DNA of 64,000 bases, taken from positions 124,001-188,000 of the forward strand of contig NZ_QUZU01000003.1 in the NCBI RefSeq assembly GCF_004682055.1. The letters run 5' to 3'. Under the pieces are notes generated by a model, which searched no databases, had not been told where the DNA came from, and saw nothing but the letters and a program-made list of their open reading frames with translations. Below, piece by piece: positions 28,379 to 35,712 of this stretch. Position numbers and translations under genes: made by a program. Within the stretch, counting starts at the first letter, position 1; every line of letters starts with the position of its first letter. This stretch comes from Pseudomonas kairouanensis (GTDB taxonomy: Bacteria; Pseudomonadota; Gammaproteobacteria; Pseudomonadales; Pseudomonadaceae).

Positions 28379-28689
28379 TCCGTCGTCGGCCGTTTACCAG
28401 CGTGTTTCTTTTATTGTTGCTCGCCCTTGCGGGTTGGGTCTGGCATGAGCGCGTCAACCTGCAAGCCTTCCCCGATATCATCGCGGCCTACACCGCGAAG
28501 GAATATTGCTCGTGCCGCTACGTAGCGAATAACCCTGCTGACTATTGCCGGGGTTATGTGAAGCAATACGTGGCCACCAGTGCGTTCAGCGATAACCCCG
28601 AGCGCAGCGAAGTCACCGCCAGCGGGTTGGGGCGCACCCACACTGCCCGCTGGTTCGGCGACCGCCAGGGCTGTCGCCTGCTGCCCTGA
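28375..28689 (+). CDS. Small exported Cys-containing protein of unknown function
   Basis: A 104-residue protein translationally coupled to the serine hydrolase (ATGA overlap). One hydrophobic segment near the N-terminus (VFLLLLLALAGWVWH) acts as signal or anchor. The remainder has four cysteines (EYCSCRYV, DYCRGYV and GCRLLP), suggesting disulfides in the periplasm. I do not recognise a named family. The strict coupling suggests it works with the hydrolase, perhaps as an activator or inhibitor. Confidence 0.7.
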   Translation: MIRRRPFTSVFLLLLLALAGWVWHERVNLQAFPDIIAAYTAKEYCSCRYVANNPADYCRGYVKQYVATSAFSDNPERSEVTASGLGRTHTARWFGDRQGCRLLP

Positions 28690-28708
28690 GGTTCCACCCA
28701 GTGGAACC
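28690..28708 (+). terminator. Small hairpin after the Cys-containing gene
   Basis: GGTTCCAC-CCA-GTGGAACC forms a perfect 8-bp stem directly after the stop codon. Only a weak T-rich stretch follows (ACCTTTGATT), so termination may be partial. Confidence 0.4.
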
Positions 28709-28797
28709 ACCTTTGATTGTCCTTGCGCTCACATCGCGGTTAGCTGGCGCTGTGCAGCAAACACGAACGGGAACACCCGCCTGTGAGGAGAATCACC

Positions 28798-29964
28798 ATG
28801 CGCCCACACCAGCACATCCTGGATTGGCTCAGCGACGTTGCCGGCGACTTGCACGCCGTGCGTCACGATATCCACGCCCACCCTGAACTCGGCTTCGAAG
28901 AAAACCGTACCTCAGCGCTCGTTGCTAAATCCCTGGAAAGCTGGGGTTATGAGGTGCACACCGGCATCGGTAAGACTGGCGTAGTCGGCGTACTGCGCAA
29001 CGGCAGCAGCCCACGCACCCTGGGTATCCGCGCCGATATGGACGCCTTGCCCATCATCGAAAACACCGGCGCTTCCTACACCAGCCAGCACGCCGGTTGC
29101 ATGCATGCCTGCGGGCATGACGGCCACACCACGATGCTGCTGGGCGCGGCGCGATACCTGGCGGCCACGCGGCAATTTGACGGCACCCTGAACCTGATCT
29201 TCCAGCCCGCCGAAGAAGGCCAGGGCGGCGCCGAAGCTATGCTCGCCGACGGTTTGCTGGAGCGCTTCCCCTGCGACGGCCTGTTCGGCATGCACAATAT
29301 GCCGGGCCTTCCCGCCGGGCACCTGGGCTTGCGAGTGGGGCCGATGATGGCGTCCCAGGACTTGCTCACGGTGACGTTGGAAGGTGTCGGCGGCCACGGC
29401 TCCATGCCCCATCTGACGGTGGACCCGCTGGTGGCGGCGGCGAGCATGGTCATGGCGTTGCAGACGGTGGTAGCTCGCAATATCGACACCCAGGAAGCGG
29501 CTGTTGTGACCGTCGGTGCCTTGCAAGCGGGGCAGGCTGCCAATGTGATCCCCCAACAAGCGCTGCTGCGGTTGAGCCTGCGCGCGCTCAACCCCAAGGT
29601 GCGCGAGCAGATGCTGGAGCGGGTGTTCGCGATCATTCGCACCCAGGCCGACAGCTTCGGCTGCACCGTGCAGATCGAACACCGCCCGGCCTACCCGGTG
29701 CTGGTCAACCACCCGGCCGAAACCGAATTCGCCCGCCAAGTCGGCGTGGCCTTGCTCGGCGCCGACGCGGTGGACGGCAACACCCGCACGCTGATGGGCA
29801 GCGAAGACTTTGCCTGGATGCTGCAACGCTGCCCTGGCAGCTACCTGTTCATCGGCAATGGCGTGTCGCGGCCGATGGTGCACAACCCCGCCTACGACTT
29901 TAACGACGACATCCTGCTGACCGGTGCCGCCTACTGGGGCGCGCTGGCCGAGAGCTGGTTGTAG
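28798..29964 (+). CDS. M20-family amidohydrolase (hippurate hydrolase/IAA-amino-acid hydrolase like)
   Basis: A 388-residue cytoplasmic metallohydrolase that cleaves N-acyl amino acids or similar amides. Family motifs are HAHPELGFEENRTS, RADMDALPI, the metal ligands in MHACGHDGHTTMLLG and FQPAEEGQGGAEAM, and a late ligand in MGSEDFAWML. I chose ATG 28,798 because GAGGAG lies 8-13 bases upstream; the earlier GTG overlaps that site. Its stop codon TAG lies in the left arm of a REPIN. The following transporter, amidase and IclR genes suggest a joint amide-degradation unit, but the substrate is not evident. Confidence 0.88.
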   Translation: MRPHQHILDWLSDVAGDLHAVRHDIHAHPELGFEENRTSALVAKSLESWGYEVHTGIGKTGVVGVLRNGSSPRTLGIRADMDALPIIENTGASYTSQHAGCMHACGHDGHTTMLLGAARYLAATRQFDGTLNLIFQPAEEGQGGAEAMLADGLLERFPCDGLFGMHNMPGLPAGHLGLRVGPMMASQDLLTVTLEGVGGHGSMPHLTVDPLVAAASMVMALQTVVARNIDTQEAAVVTVGALQAGQAANVIPQQALLRLSLRALNPKVREQMLERVFAIIRTQADSFGCTVQIEHRPAYPVLVNHPAETEFARQVGVALLGADAVDGNTRTLMGSEDFAWMLQRCPGSYLFIGNGVSRPMVHNPAYDFNDDILLTGAAYWGALAESWL

Positions 29965-30059
29965 GAGCGAGCTTGCTCGCGAAGGTCGTTAACGATAACG
30001 CAGCGTTTTCTGAGTGCCCGAGTCGCCTGTTCGTTTTTCGCGAGCAAGCTCGCTCCTAC
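29961..30059. repeat. REPIN, GGAGCGAGCTTGCTCGCGAA subfamily, on the M20 stop codon
   Basis: The left arm GTAGGAGCGAGCTTGCTCGC contains the stop TAG (29,962-29,964) of the M20 gene; the right arm is its complement. It separates the M20 gene from the transporter. This sub-family differs from the GGGGGC type that dominates the window. Confidence 0.9.
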
Positions 30060-30080
30060 AAACTGAATGGAGTGTTCCTC

Positions 30081-31391
30081 ATGCAGACTTCAAAACCAGG
30101 CGCATCCCGCACCCGCCAGGTAGTGGCGGCCGTGATCGGCAATGCGCTGGAATGGTATGACTTCATTGTTTACGGCTTTCTGGCCAGCATCATTGCCCGG
30201 CAGTTTTTCCCCTCGGACGACGAATACGCCTCGCTGCTGATGGCCTTGGCGACTTTTGGCGTGGGCTTTTTCATGCGCCCGGTGGGCGGCATCCTGCTGG
30301 GGATGTATTCCGATCGCAAAGGCCGCAAGGCCGCGATGCAGCTGATTATCCGGCTGATGACCGTGTCTATCGCACTGATCGCCTTTGCCCCCAATTACGC
30401 CGCCATCGGCATGGGTGCGCCGATGCTGATCGTGGTGGCGCGCATGCTCCAGGGCTTTGCCACCGGCGGTGAGTACGCGAGCGCCACGGCGTTTCTGGTG
30501 GAAAGTGCGCCGGCCCATCGCAAGGGGTTGTATGGCTCCTGGCAGTTGGTGGGGCAGTGCCTGGCAGTGTTTGGCGGCGCGGCGATGGTGGCGATGGTCA
30601 CTCACTTCTTTTCGCCCCAAACCCTCGACCTATGGGGCTGGCGCCTGCCGTTTGTGTTCGGTTTGCTGATCGGTCCGGTAGGGCTGTGGATTCGCCGGCA
30701 CATGGAAGACCCGGAAGAATTCATCGAGGCACGCAAGCAGGCGACCGGCCCGGCGCCGAGCCTGATGCAGGTAGTGCGCGAGCATCGACGCAGCATCCTG
30801 GTGTCGATGGGTCTGGCCTGCGGCGCGACGGTGTCGTTCTACGTGGTGCTGGTGAATATGCCGACCTTCGCCCACAAAAACCTCGGCCTGCCGCTGGACC
30901 AGGTGTTGATGGTGCAGATGTTCGCAGTGGCGCTGATGACTGTGGTCATTCCCCTGTCGGGCCTGCTGTCGGATCGCCTGGGGCGGCGCCCGGTATTGAT
31001 GGCGTTCACCTTGGCGTTTTTCGTGATGGTCTACCCGTTGTATGTGTGGGTGGCCGCCGCACCCTCCATTGAGCGTCTGTTGGTGATGCAGGTGATGTTG
31101 TGCACCGCTATCGGCGGTTTTTTCGGCCCGGCACCCACCGCGTTGGCCGAGCAGTTTCCCATCGAGGTGCGCTCGACGGGCGTGTCGGTGGCCTATAACG
31201 TGGCGGTCATGGTGTTTGGTGGCTTTGCGCCGTTGATCGTGACCTGGCTGAGCAAGGTGCTGGGCACGCCGGTGGCGCCGTCGTTCTACGTACTGTTTGC
31301 TTGCGTACTGACCCTGCTGGGCACTTACTGCATGCAGGAGGCGCCACGGGCCAAGAAACCGCTGCCGTTTTCCAGAGAGGTGAAGCCTTGA
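30081..31391 (+). CDS. MHS-family MFS transporter
   Basis: A 436-residue permease with twelve helices and the MHS opening NALEWYDFIVYGFLASIIA followed by GILLGMYSDRKGRKAAM. Relatives carry shikimate, citrate, proline/betaine or other small acids. The start at 30,081 was preferred because it follows the REPIN and begins a typical MHS N-terminus; the upstream extension runs through the repeat. The stop overlaps the amidase start (TTGA). Probably imports the substrate or product of the neighbouring hydrolases. Confidence 0.87.
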   Translation: MQTSKPGASRTRQVVAAVIGNALEWYDFIVYGFLASIIARQFFPSDDEYASLLMALATFGVGFFMRPVGGILLGMYSDRKGRKAAMQLIIRLMTVSIALIAFAPNYAAIGMGAPMLIVVARMLQGFATGGEYASATAFLVESAPAHRKGLYGSWQLVGQCLAVFGGAAMVAMVTHFFSPQTLDLWGWRLPFVFGLLIGPVGLWIRRHMEDPEEFIEARKQATGPAPSLMQVVREHRRSILVSMGLACGATVSFYVVLVNMPTFAHKNLGLPLDQVLMVQMFAVALMTVVIPLSGLLSDRLGRRPVLMAFTLAFFVMVYPLYVWVAAAPSIERLLVMQVMLCTAIGGFFGPAPTALAEQFPIEVRSTGVSVAYNVAVMVFGGFAPLIVTWLSKVLGTPVAPSFYVLFACVLTLLGTYCMQEAPRAKKPLPFSREVKP

Positions 31392-32830
31392 GTATTGTTG
31401 ATTGGGATGCCACCGAGTTGTCGCGGGCGATCCATGCGCGCGAGGTGTCGTGCGAAGAGGTGATGCAGGCGTACCTGGCGCAGATCCAGCGTTTTAACCC
31501 GGATGTGAAGGCGCTGGTGTCACTGCGCGATGCCGATGACGTGCTGGCCGAGGCGCGAGCCTGTGATCGTGAGTTGCAGCAGGGCCAGTCACGCGGCTGG
31601 ATGCACGGCATGCCCCAGGCGATCAAGGACCTGGCGGCCACCAAGGGGTTGCGCACCACGCTGGGTTCGCCCTTGTTCGCCGAGCATGTGCCCAGCGAAG
31701 ACGCCATCAGCGTGGCGCGGGTGCGGGCCAGTGGCGCGATCATTATCGGCAAGACCAACGTGCCGGAGTTCGGCCTGGGCTCGCAAACCTACAACACCCT
31801 GTTCGGCACCACGGGCAACGCCTATGACCCAAGCCTGGTCGCGGGCGGCAGCAGCGGCGGGGCGGCGGTGGCCCTTGCGCTGCGCATGCTGCCGGTGGCC
31901 GACGGCAGCGATATGATGGGCTCGTTGCGTAACCCGGCAGCCTTCAACAATGTGTTCGGCCTGCGCCCGTCCCAGGGCCGGGTGCCGTATGGGCCCACGC
32001 CGGAGCTGTTCGTGCAGCAGCTGGGTACCGAAGGCCCGATGGGCCGCAGCGTGACAGATGTGGCGCGCTTGCTGAGTATCCAGGCCGGTTACGACCCTCG
32101 GGTGCCGTTGTCCTCCAAGGAGGATCCGGCGGTTTTCGGCGAACCTTTGCAACGTGACTTCAAAGGTGTACGCCTGGGCTGGCTGGGCGACTACAACGGC
32201 TACCTGTCGATGGACGACGGTGTGCTTAGCCTGTGCGAAGCGTCCCTCGGCGATTTCGCCGCGCTGGGGTGTGAAGTGGAAAGCTGCCAGCCGGACTTTT
32301 CCATGGCCCGCCTGTGGCGCAGTTGGCTGGTGCATCGCCATTGGCTGGTGCATGGCAACCTCGGCGCGGCCTACGCCAACCCGCACAAACGCACGCTGCT
32401 CAAGCCCGAAGCGCAATGGGAAGTGGAGGGCGGCCTGGGCTTGAGCGCGCAGCAGGTGTACCAAGCCTCGGTAGACCGCAGCGAGTGGTATCGCGCCCTG
32501 GCCAAATTGTTCGAACGTTACGATTATTTGCTGTTGCCCACCGCTCAAGTGTTCCCTTTCGATGCACAGCAGGCGTGGCCGCGCCTTGTCGGTGGGCGCG
32601 AAATGGACACTTACCACCGCTGGATGGAAGTGGTGATCGGCCCGACGTTGGCCGGCCTGCCCAGCATGAGCGTGCCGGTGGGATTCAACCCCCAAGGTTT
32701 GCCCATGGGGGTGCAGATCATCGGCCCGGCCCAGGCGGATCGGGCGGTGCTGCAACTGGCCTACGCCCATGAACAACTGACGCGCTGGGTGCAACGTCGA
32801 CCGCCGGCGTGCCTTGAATCGACCGGTTGA
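31388..32830 (+). CDS. Amidase (amidase-signature family)
   Basis: A 480-residue amidase-signature enzyme. The Ser-cisSer-Lys triad is visible: Lys in AIKDLAAT, cis-Ser and nucleophile region in VAGGSSGGAAVALAL. The usual GGGSIR segment reads DGSDMMGSLRNPA, an atypical variant seen in some substrate-specific amidases. The start is TTG 31,388, overlapping the transporter stop by four bases, with GAGAGG 7-12 bases upstream; no closer ATG fits the conserved N-terminus VDWDATELSRAI. Works downstream of, or in parallel to, the M20 hydrolase. Confidence 0.87.
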   Translation: MSIVDWDATELSRAIHAREVSCEEVMQAYLAQIQRFNPDVKALVSLRDADDVLAEARACDRELQQGQSRGWMHGMPQAIKDLAATKGLRTTLGSPLFAEHVPSEDAISVARVRASGAIIIGKTNVPEFGLGSQTYNTLFGTTGNAYDPSLVAGGSSGGAAVALALRMLPVADGSDMMGSLRNPAAFNNVFGLRPSQGRVPYGPTPELFVQQLGTEGPMGRSVTDVARLLSIQAGYDPRVPLSSKEDPAVFGEPLQRDFKGVRLGWLGDYNGYLSMDDGVLSLCEASLGDFAALGCEVESCQPDFSMARLWRSWLVHRHWLVHGNLGAAYANPHKRTLLKPEAQWEVEGGLGLSAQQVYQASVDRSEWYRALAKLFERYDYLLLPTAQVFPFDAQQAWPRLVGGREMDTYHRWMEVVIGPTLAGLPSMSVPVGFNPQGLPMGVQIIGPAQADRAVLQLAYAHEQLTRWVQRRPPACLESTG

Positions 32831-32894
32831 AGCGCAACCGGGCCTGTATCTTGCTGTGAAAAATGATCATCCACCGGCATCAGGGAGATCGAAC

Positions 32895-33656
32895 ATGGCC
32901 GATACAGGCACCGTACGCTCGGTTGAACGTGCACTGGCAATCGTCGAATTGCTGGGCGAGCACCAGGCCCTGGGGCTGGAGGAGTTGCATTACCTCACGG
33001 GGTTGCCCAAGGCCACCGTGTCACGCATGTTGCTGACCCTGCAGGACCAAGGCTGGGTTTACCGCGGCCTCAGCGACCGGCGTTACCGCCTGCGCGCCCA
33101 GCGCCTGTTCGGCGATACCCAACAACGCTTCAAGCGCCAGATGGTGGAAAGCGCCGCGCCCTGGCTGCTGGAACTCAGCGAGCGCACCGGGTTGGTGGTG
33201 GACCTGTCCTGCTTTGATGGCGAGCGCCTGGAAGTCATGGAAAGCGCGATCCCTGGCGTGTTGCGCAAGCTGTACCCCAACAACTGCCAGATCGTCGGCC
33301 AGCACGCCAGCCTGTTTCATTCGGCGATGGGCAAGGCGTGCCTCACCCAATTGCCTGCCGAAGAGGTGCAGCGCTTGGCCGGACGTGACCGGGTGGCAGC
33401 CGATGAGCAATACCGCGCCTGTGAGCAAACCCAGCACCAAGGGTTTGGTCAGCGCACTGAAGGGTACTGGGAGTACCCGGTGCGATTGCCGTTCTTGATT
33501 CGCGCCGTGGCGTTGCCGGTGCGGGCCAATGGGCGATTGGTGGGGAGCATGGCGTTGCATTGGCCGATGCATCAGGCGCCCGTGGAGCGGGTGTTGAATT
33601 TGCATATGGCCAGTTTGGAACAGGCAGTGGGTGAGGTTCAGCGCACACTGATCTGA
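32895..33656 (+). CDS. IclR-family transcriptional regulator
   Basis: A 253-residue regulator. The N-terminal winged helix is TVRSVERALAIVELL followed by LTGLPKATVSRMLLTL; the C-terminal effector domain has the family pattern around GQHASLFHSAMGKACLTQL and YWEYPVRLPF. ATG 32,895 follows GGGAG by eight bases. Its position at the end of the M20-MHS-amidase block, 64 bases after the amidase, suggests it controls that block; the signal would be the amide or the acid released. Confidence 0.87.
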   Translation: MADTGTVRSVERALAIVELLGEHQALGLEELHYLTGLPKATVSRMLLTLQDQGWVYRGLSDRRYRLRAQRLFGDTQQRFKRQMVESAAPWLLELSERTGLVVDLSCFDGERLEVMESAIPGVLRKLYPNNCQIVGQHASLFHSAMGKACLTQLPAEEVQRLAGRDRVAADEQYRACEQTQHQGFGQRTEGYWEYPVRLPFLIRAVALPVRANGRLVGSMALHWPMHQAPVERVLNLHMASLEQAVGEVQRTLI

Positions 33657-33671
33657 CAGCCGCCACAGAAC

Positions 33672-33763
33672 AAATGTGGGAGGGGGCTTGCTCCCGATAG
33701 CGGTGTATCAGCCAACTAATTTATGACTGAACCACCGCCATCGGGAGCAAGCCCCCTCCCACA
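33672..33763. repeat. REPIN, GGGGGC/CCCGAT subfamily
   Basis: Arms AAATGTGGGAGGGGGCTTGC and complement, between iclR and the yceI-type gene. Confidence 0.9.
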
Positions 33764-33846
33764 AGAGCCCTATTCCACATTGGATTTGCGTCGCTTGTGA
33801 CAATGCGCTTAAGGTTCGTGCAGGTTTTTCGCCCCACGAGTCTTCA

Positions 33847-34425
33847 ATGTCAATCAAACCCCTGGCCCTCGCCCTGCTGGCCGCCGCTGCCGTGCCCGCC
33901 CATGCCGATTGGTACCTGGATAACGAGTCCTCGCGCCTGTCGTTCGTCACCAGCAAGAACACCGAGATCGCCGAGGTCCATCGCTTTTTGGTGTTGCACG
34001 GCAAGGTCGACGGCAAAGGCGCTGCACAGGTTGAAGTGGAGCTGGAGTCAGTCAATAGCGGCATCCCGATGCGCGACGAGCGCATGCGCAATCAGTTGTT
34101 CGAGATCAAGACCTTCCCCGACGCGCTGATCAACGCGCAAATCAACCTGCAACCCATCAACGATTTGGCCCCTGGCGCGCAGTTGGAGTTGCGCTTACCG
34201 CTGAGCGTCACCCTGCATGGCAAGACCCAGACCTACAGCGCCGAACTGCTCGCGACCCGCTTGGATGACCGACGTTTTCAGGTGGTGACCCTGGAACCGC
34301 TGGTGTTGCACGCCGAGGATTTTGACTTGATGCCAGGCGTAGCGGCATTGCGCAAGGCGGCCGGCCTGGCCTCCATCAGCTTGTCGGTGCCGGTGGGTGC
34401 GGTGCTGATCTTTACGGCGCGCTGA
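33847..34425 (+). CDS. YceI-family periplasmic protein
   Basis: A 192-residue exported protein with a signal peptide MSIKPLALALLAAAAVPAHA and a mature start ADWYLDNESSRLSFVTSKN, the usual opening of YceI lipocalin-like domains that bind isoprenoids or other lipids. The core motif (EVELESVNSGIPMRDERMRN) and the late segment HAEDFDLMPGVAALRKAAGL fit the family. It ends 2 bases before a phospholipase-D-type gene, so both are probably co-transcribed. Confidence 0.88.
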   Translation: MSIKPLALALLAAAAVPAHADWYLDNESSRLSFVTSKNTEIAEVHRFLVLHGKVDGKGAAQVEVELESVNSGIPMRDERMRNQLFEIKTFPDALINAQINLQPINDLAPGAQLELRLPLSVTLHGKTQTYSAELLATRLDDRRFQVVTLEPLVLHAEDFDLMPGVAALRKAAGLASISLSVPVGAVLIFTAR

Positions 34426-34427
34426 CC

Positions 34428-35585
34428 ATGGCTGGCGCAGTGTTCCCGTGGCGCAGCGCCAACCGCTTCGAGTTGTTGATCGACGGTCCGAGTTTTTTCC
34501 CACAGATGCTGGTGGACATTGCCCGCGCCGAACGACAAGTCGAGCTTGAGTTGTACCTGGTGGAGGCGGGTGCCTGCGCCGAGGCCATGGTGCAAGCGCT
34601 GGTACTGGCCGCCGAACGCGGTGTGCAGGTGCGCTGCCTGTTTGATGACTACGGCAGCCTGGCGTTTACCCTCGGGCTGCGTAAGCGCTTGACCGACGCG
34701 GGCGTGGAGTTGCGCTTCTACAATCGCCTGAACTGGCGCCGCTGGATGCGCAACCTATACCGAGACCACCGCAAGCTGTTGCTGATCGATCAAACCGTCG
34801 CATTTGTGGGCGGCACTGGCGTTACCGACGAGTTCTGGACGCCGGGCAACGACACGGCCGACTGGCATGAAGTGATGGTGCAAATCAGCGGCCCGCTGGT
34901 GCTGGACTGGCAGGCCCTGTTCGATCGCCAATGGCATGCCAACGCTGCCCGCCGGGAGTGGAAGCCCGCTACTCGTTTTGGCCTGGCGCGCTTGCCCAGG
35001 ATGCCCGCCACCGGGCCTGGCCTGGGGCGCGTCGCTTATGCCGACGCCCGCCAGCACCGCGACATTTTGCAATCGCTGATCCGCGCCCTGAACAGCGGCC
35101 AGCAGCGTATCTGGCTGGCCACGCCGTACTTTTTACCCACCTGGGGTGTGCGCCGTGCGTTGCGCCGTGCGGCGGGGCGTGGCGTGGAGGTGAAGTTGCT
35201 GCTCACCGGGCCGCGTACCGATCACCCTTCCGTGCGGTACGCCGGGCACCGTTACTACCCGCGCCTGTTGCGCTCGGGGGTGCAGATCTTTGAATACCAG
35301 CCGTGTTTCCTGCACCTGAAAATGGTGCTGGTGGACGATTGGGTGAGTGTGGGGTCGTGCAACTTCGATCACTGGAATTTGCGCTTCAACCTGGACGCCA
35401 ATCTTGAGGCGCTGGACCCGGAATTGACGCGGGCGGTGGCGGGCAGCTTCGAGCGCGATTTTGCCCAGAGCCTGGCGGTAAGCCTGGAGGCCTGGCAGGC
35501 GCGGCCGTTGTGGCGAAGGGTGAAGCAGCGGGTGTGGGGGTGGATTGATCGGTTGGTGGTTAACCTGCTGGACCGACGCGGTTAG
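34428..35585 (+). CDS. Phospholipase D-like cardiolipin synthase (ClsB-type)
   Basis: A 385-residue protein with two HKD motifs: YRDHRKLLLIDQTVAFVGG in the first half and LHLKMVLVDDWVSVGSCNFD in the second. There are no strong N-terminal membrane helices, so it resembles the ClsB/YbhO group more than ClsA. The reaction would be phosphatidyl transfer between phosphatidylglycerol or phosphatidylethanolamine and glycerol. Coupling with a YceI lipid-binding protein supports a membrane-lipid role. Confidence 0.85.
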   Translation: MAGAVFPWRSANRFELLIDGPSFFPQMLVDIARAERQVELELYLVEAGACAEAMVQALVLAAERGVQVRCLFDDYGSLAFTLGLRKRLTDAGVELRFYNRLNWRRWMRNLYRDHRKLLLIDQTVAFVGGTGVTDEFWTPGNDTADWHEVMVQISGPLVLDWQALFDRQWHANAARREWKPATRFGLARLPRMPATGPGLGRVAYADARQHRDILQSLIRALNSGQQRIWLATPYFLPTWGVRRALRRAAGRGVEVKLLLTGPRTDHPSVRYAGHRYYPRLLRSGVQIFEYQPCFLHLKMVLVDDWVSVGSCNFDHWNLRFNLDANLEALDPELTRAVAGSFERDFAQSLAVSLEAWQARPLWRRVKQRVWGWIDRLVVNLLDRRG

Positions 35586-35600
35586 TTAGAGCTCTGAGGG

Positions 35601-35698
35601 AAAATGTGGGAGGGGGCTTGCTCCCGATAGCGGTGTATCAGCCAGTAAATGTGTGACTGACACTCCGTTATCGGGAGCAAGCCCCCTCCCACATTTTT
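35601..35698. repeat. REPIN, GGGGGC/CCCGAT subfamily
   Basis: Arms AAAATGTGGGAGGGGGCTTG and complement, between convergent PLD and bglX genes; the right end runs into TTTTTT, so it can also serve as a terminator. Confidence 0.9.
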
Positions 35699-35712
35699 TA
35701 CCTCACCAGGCT

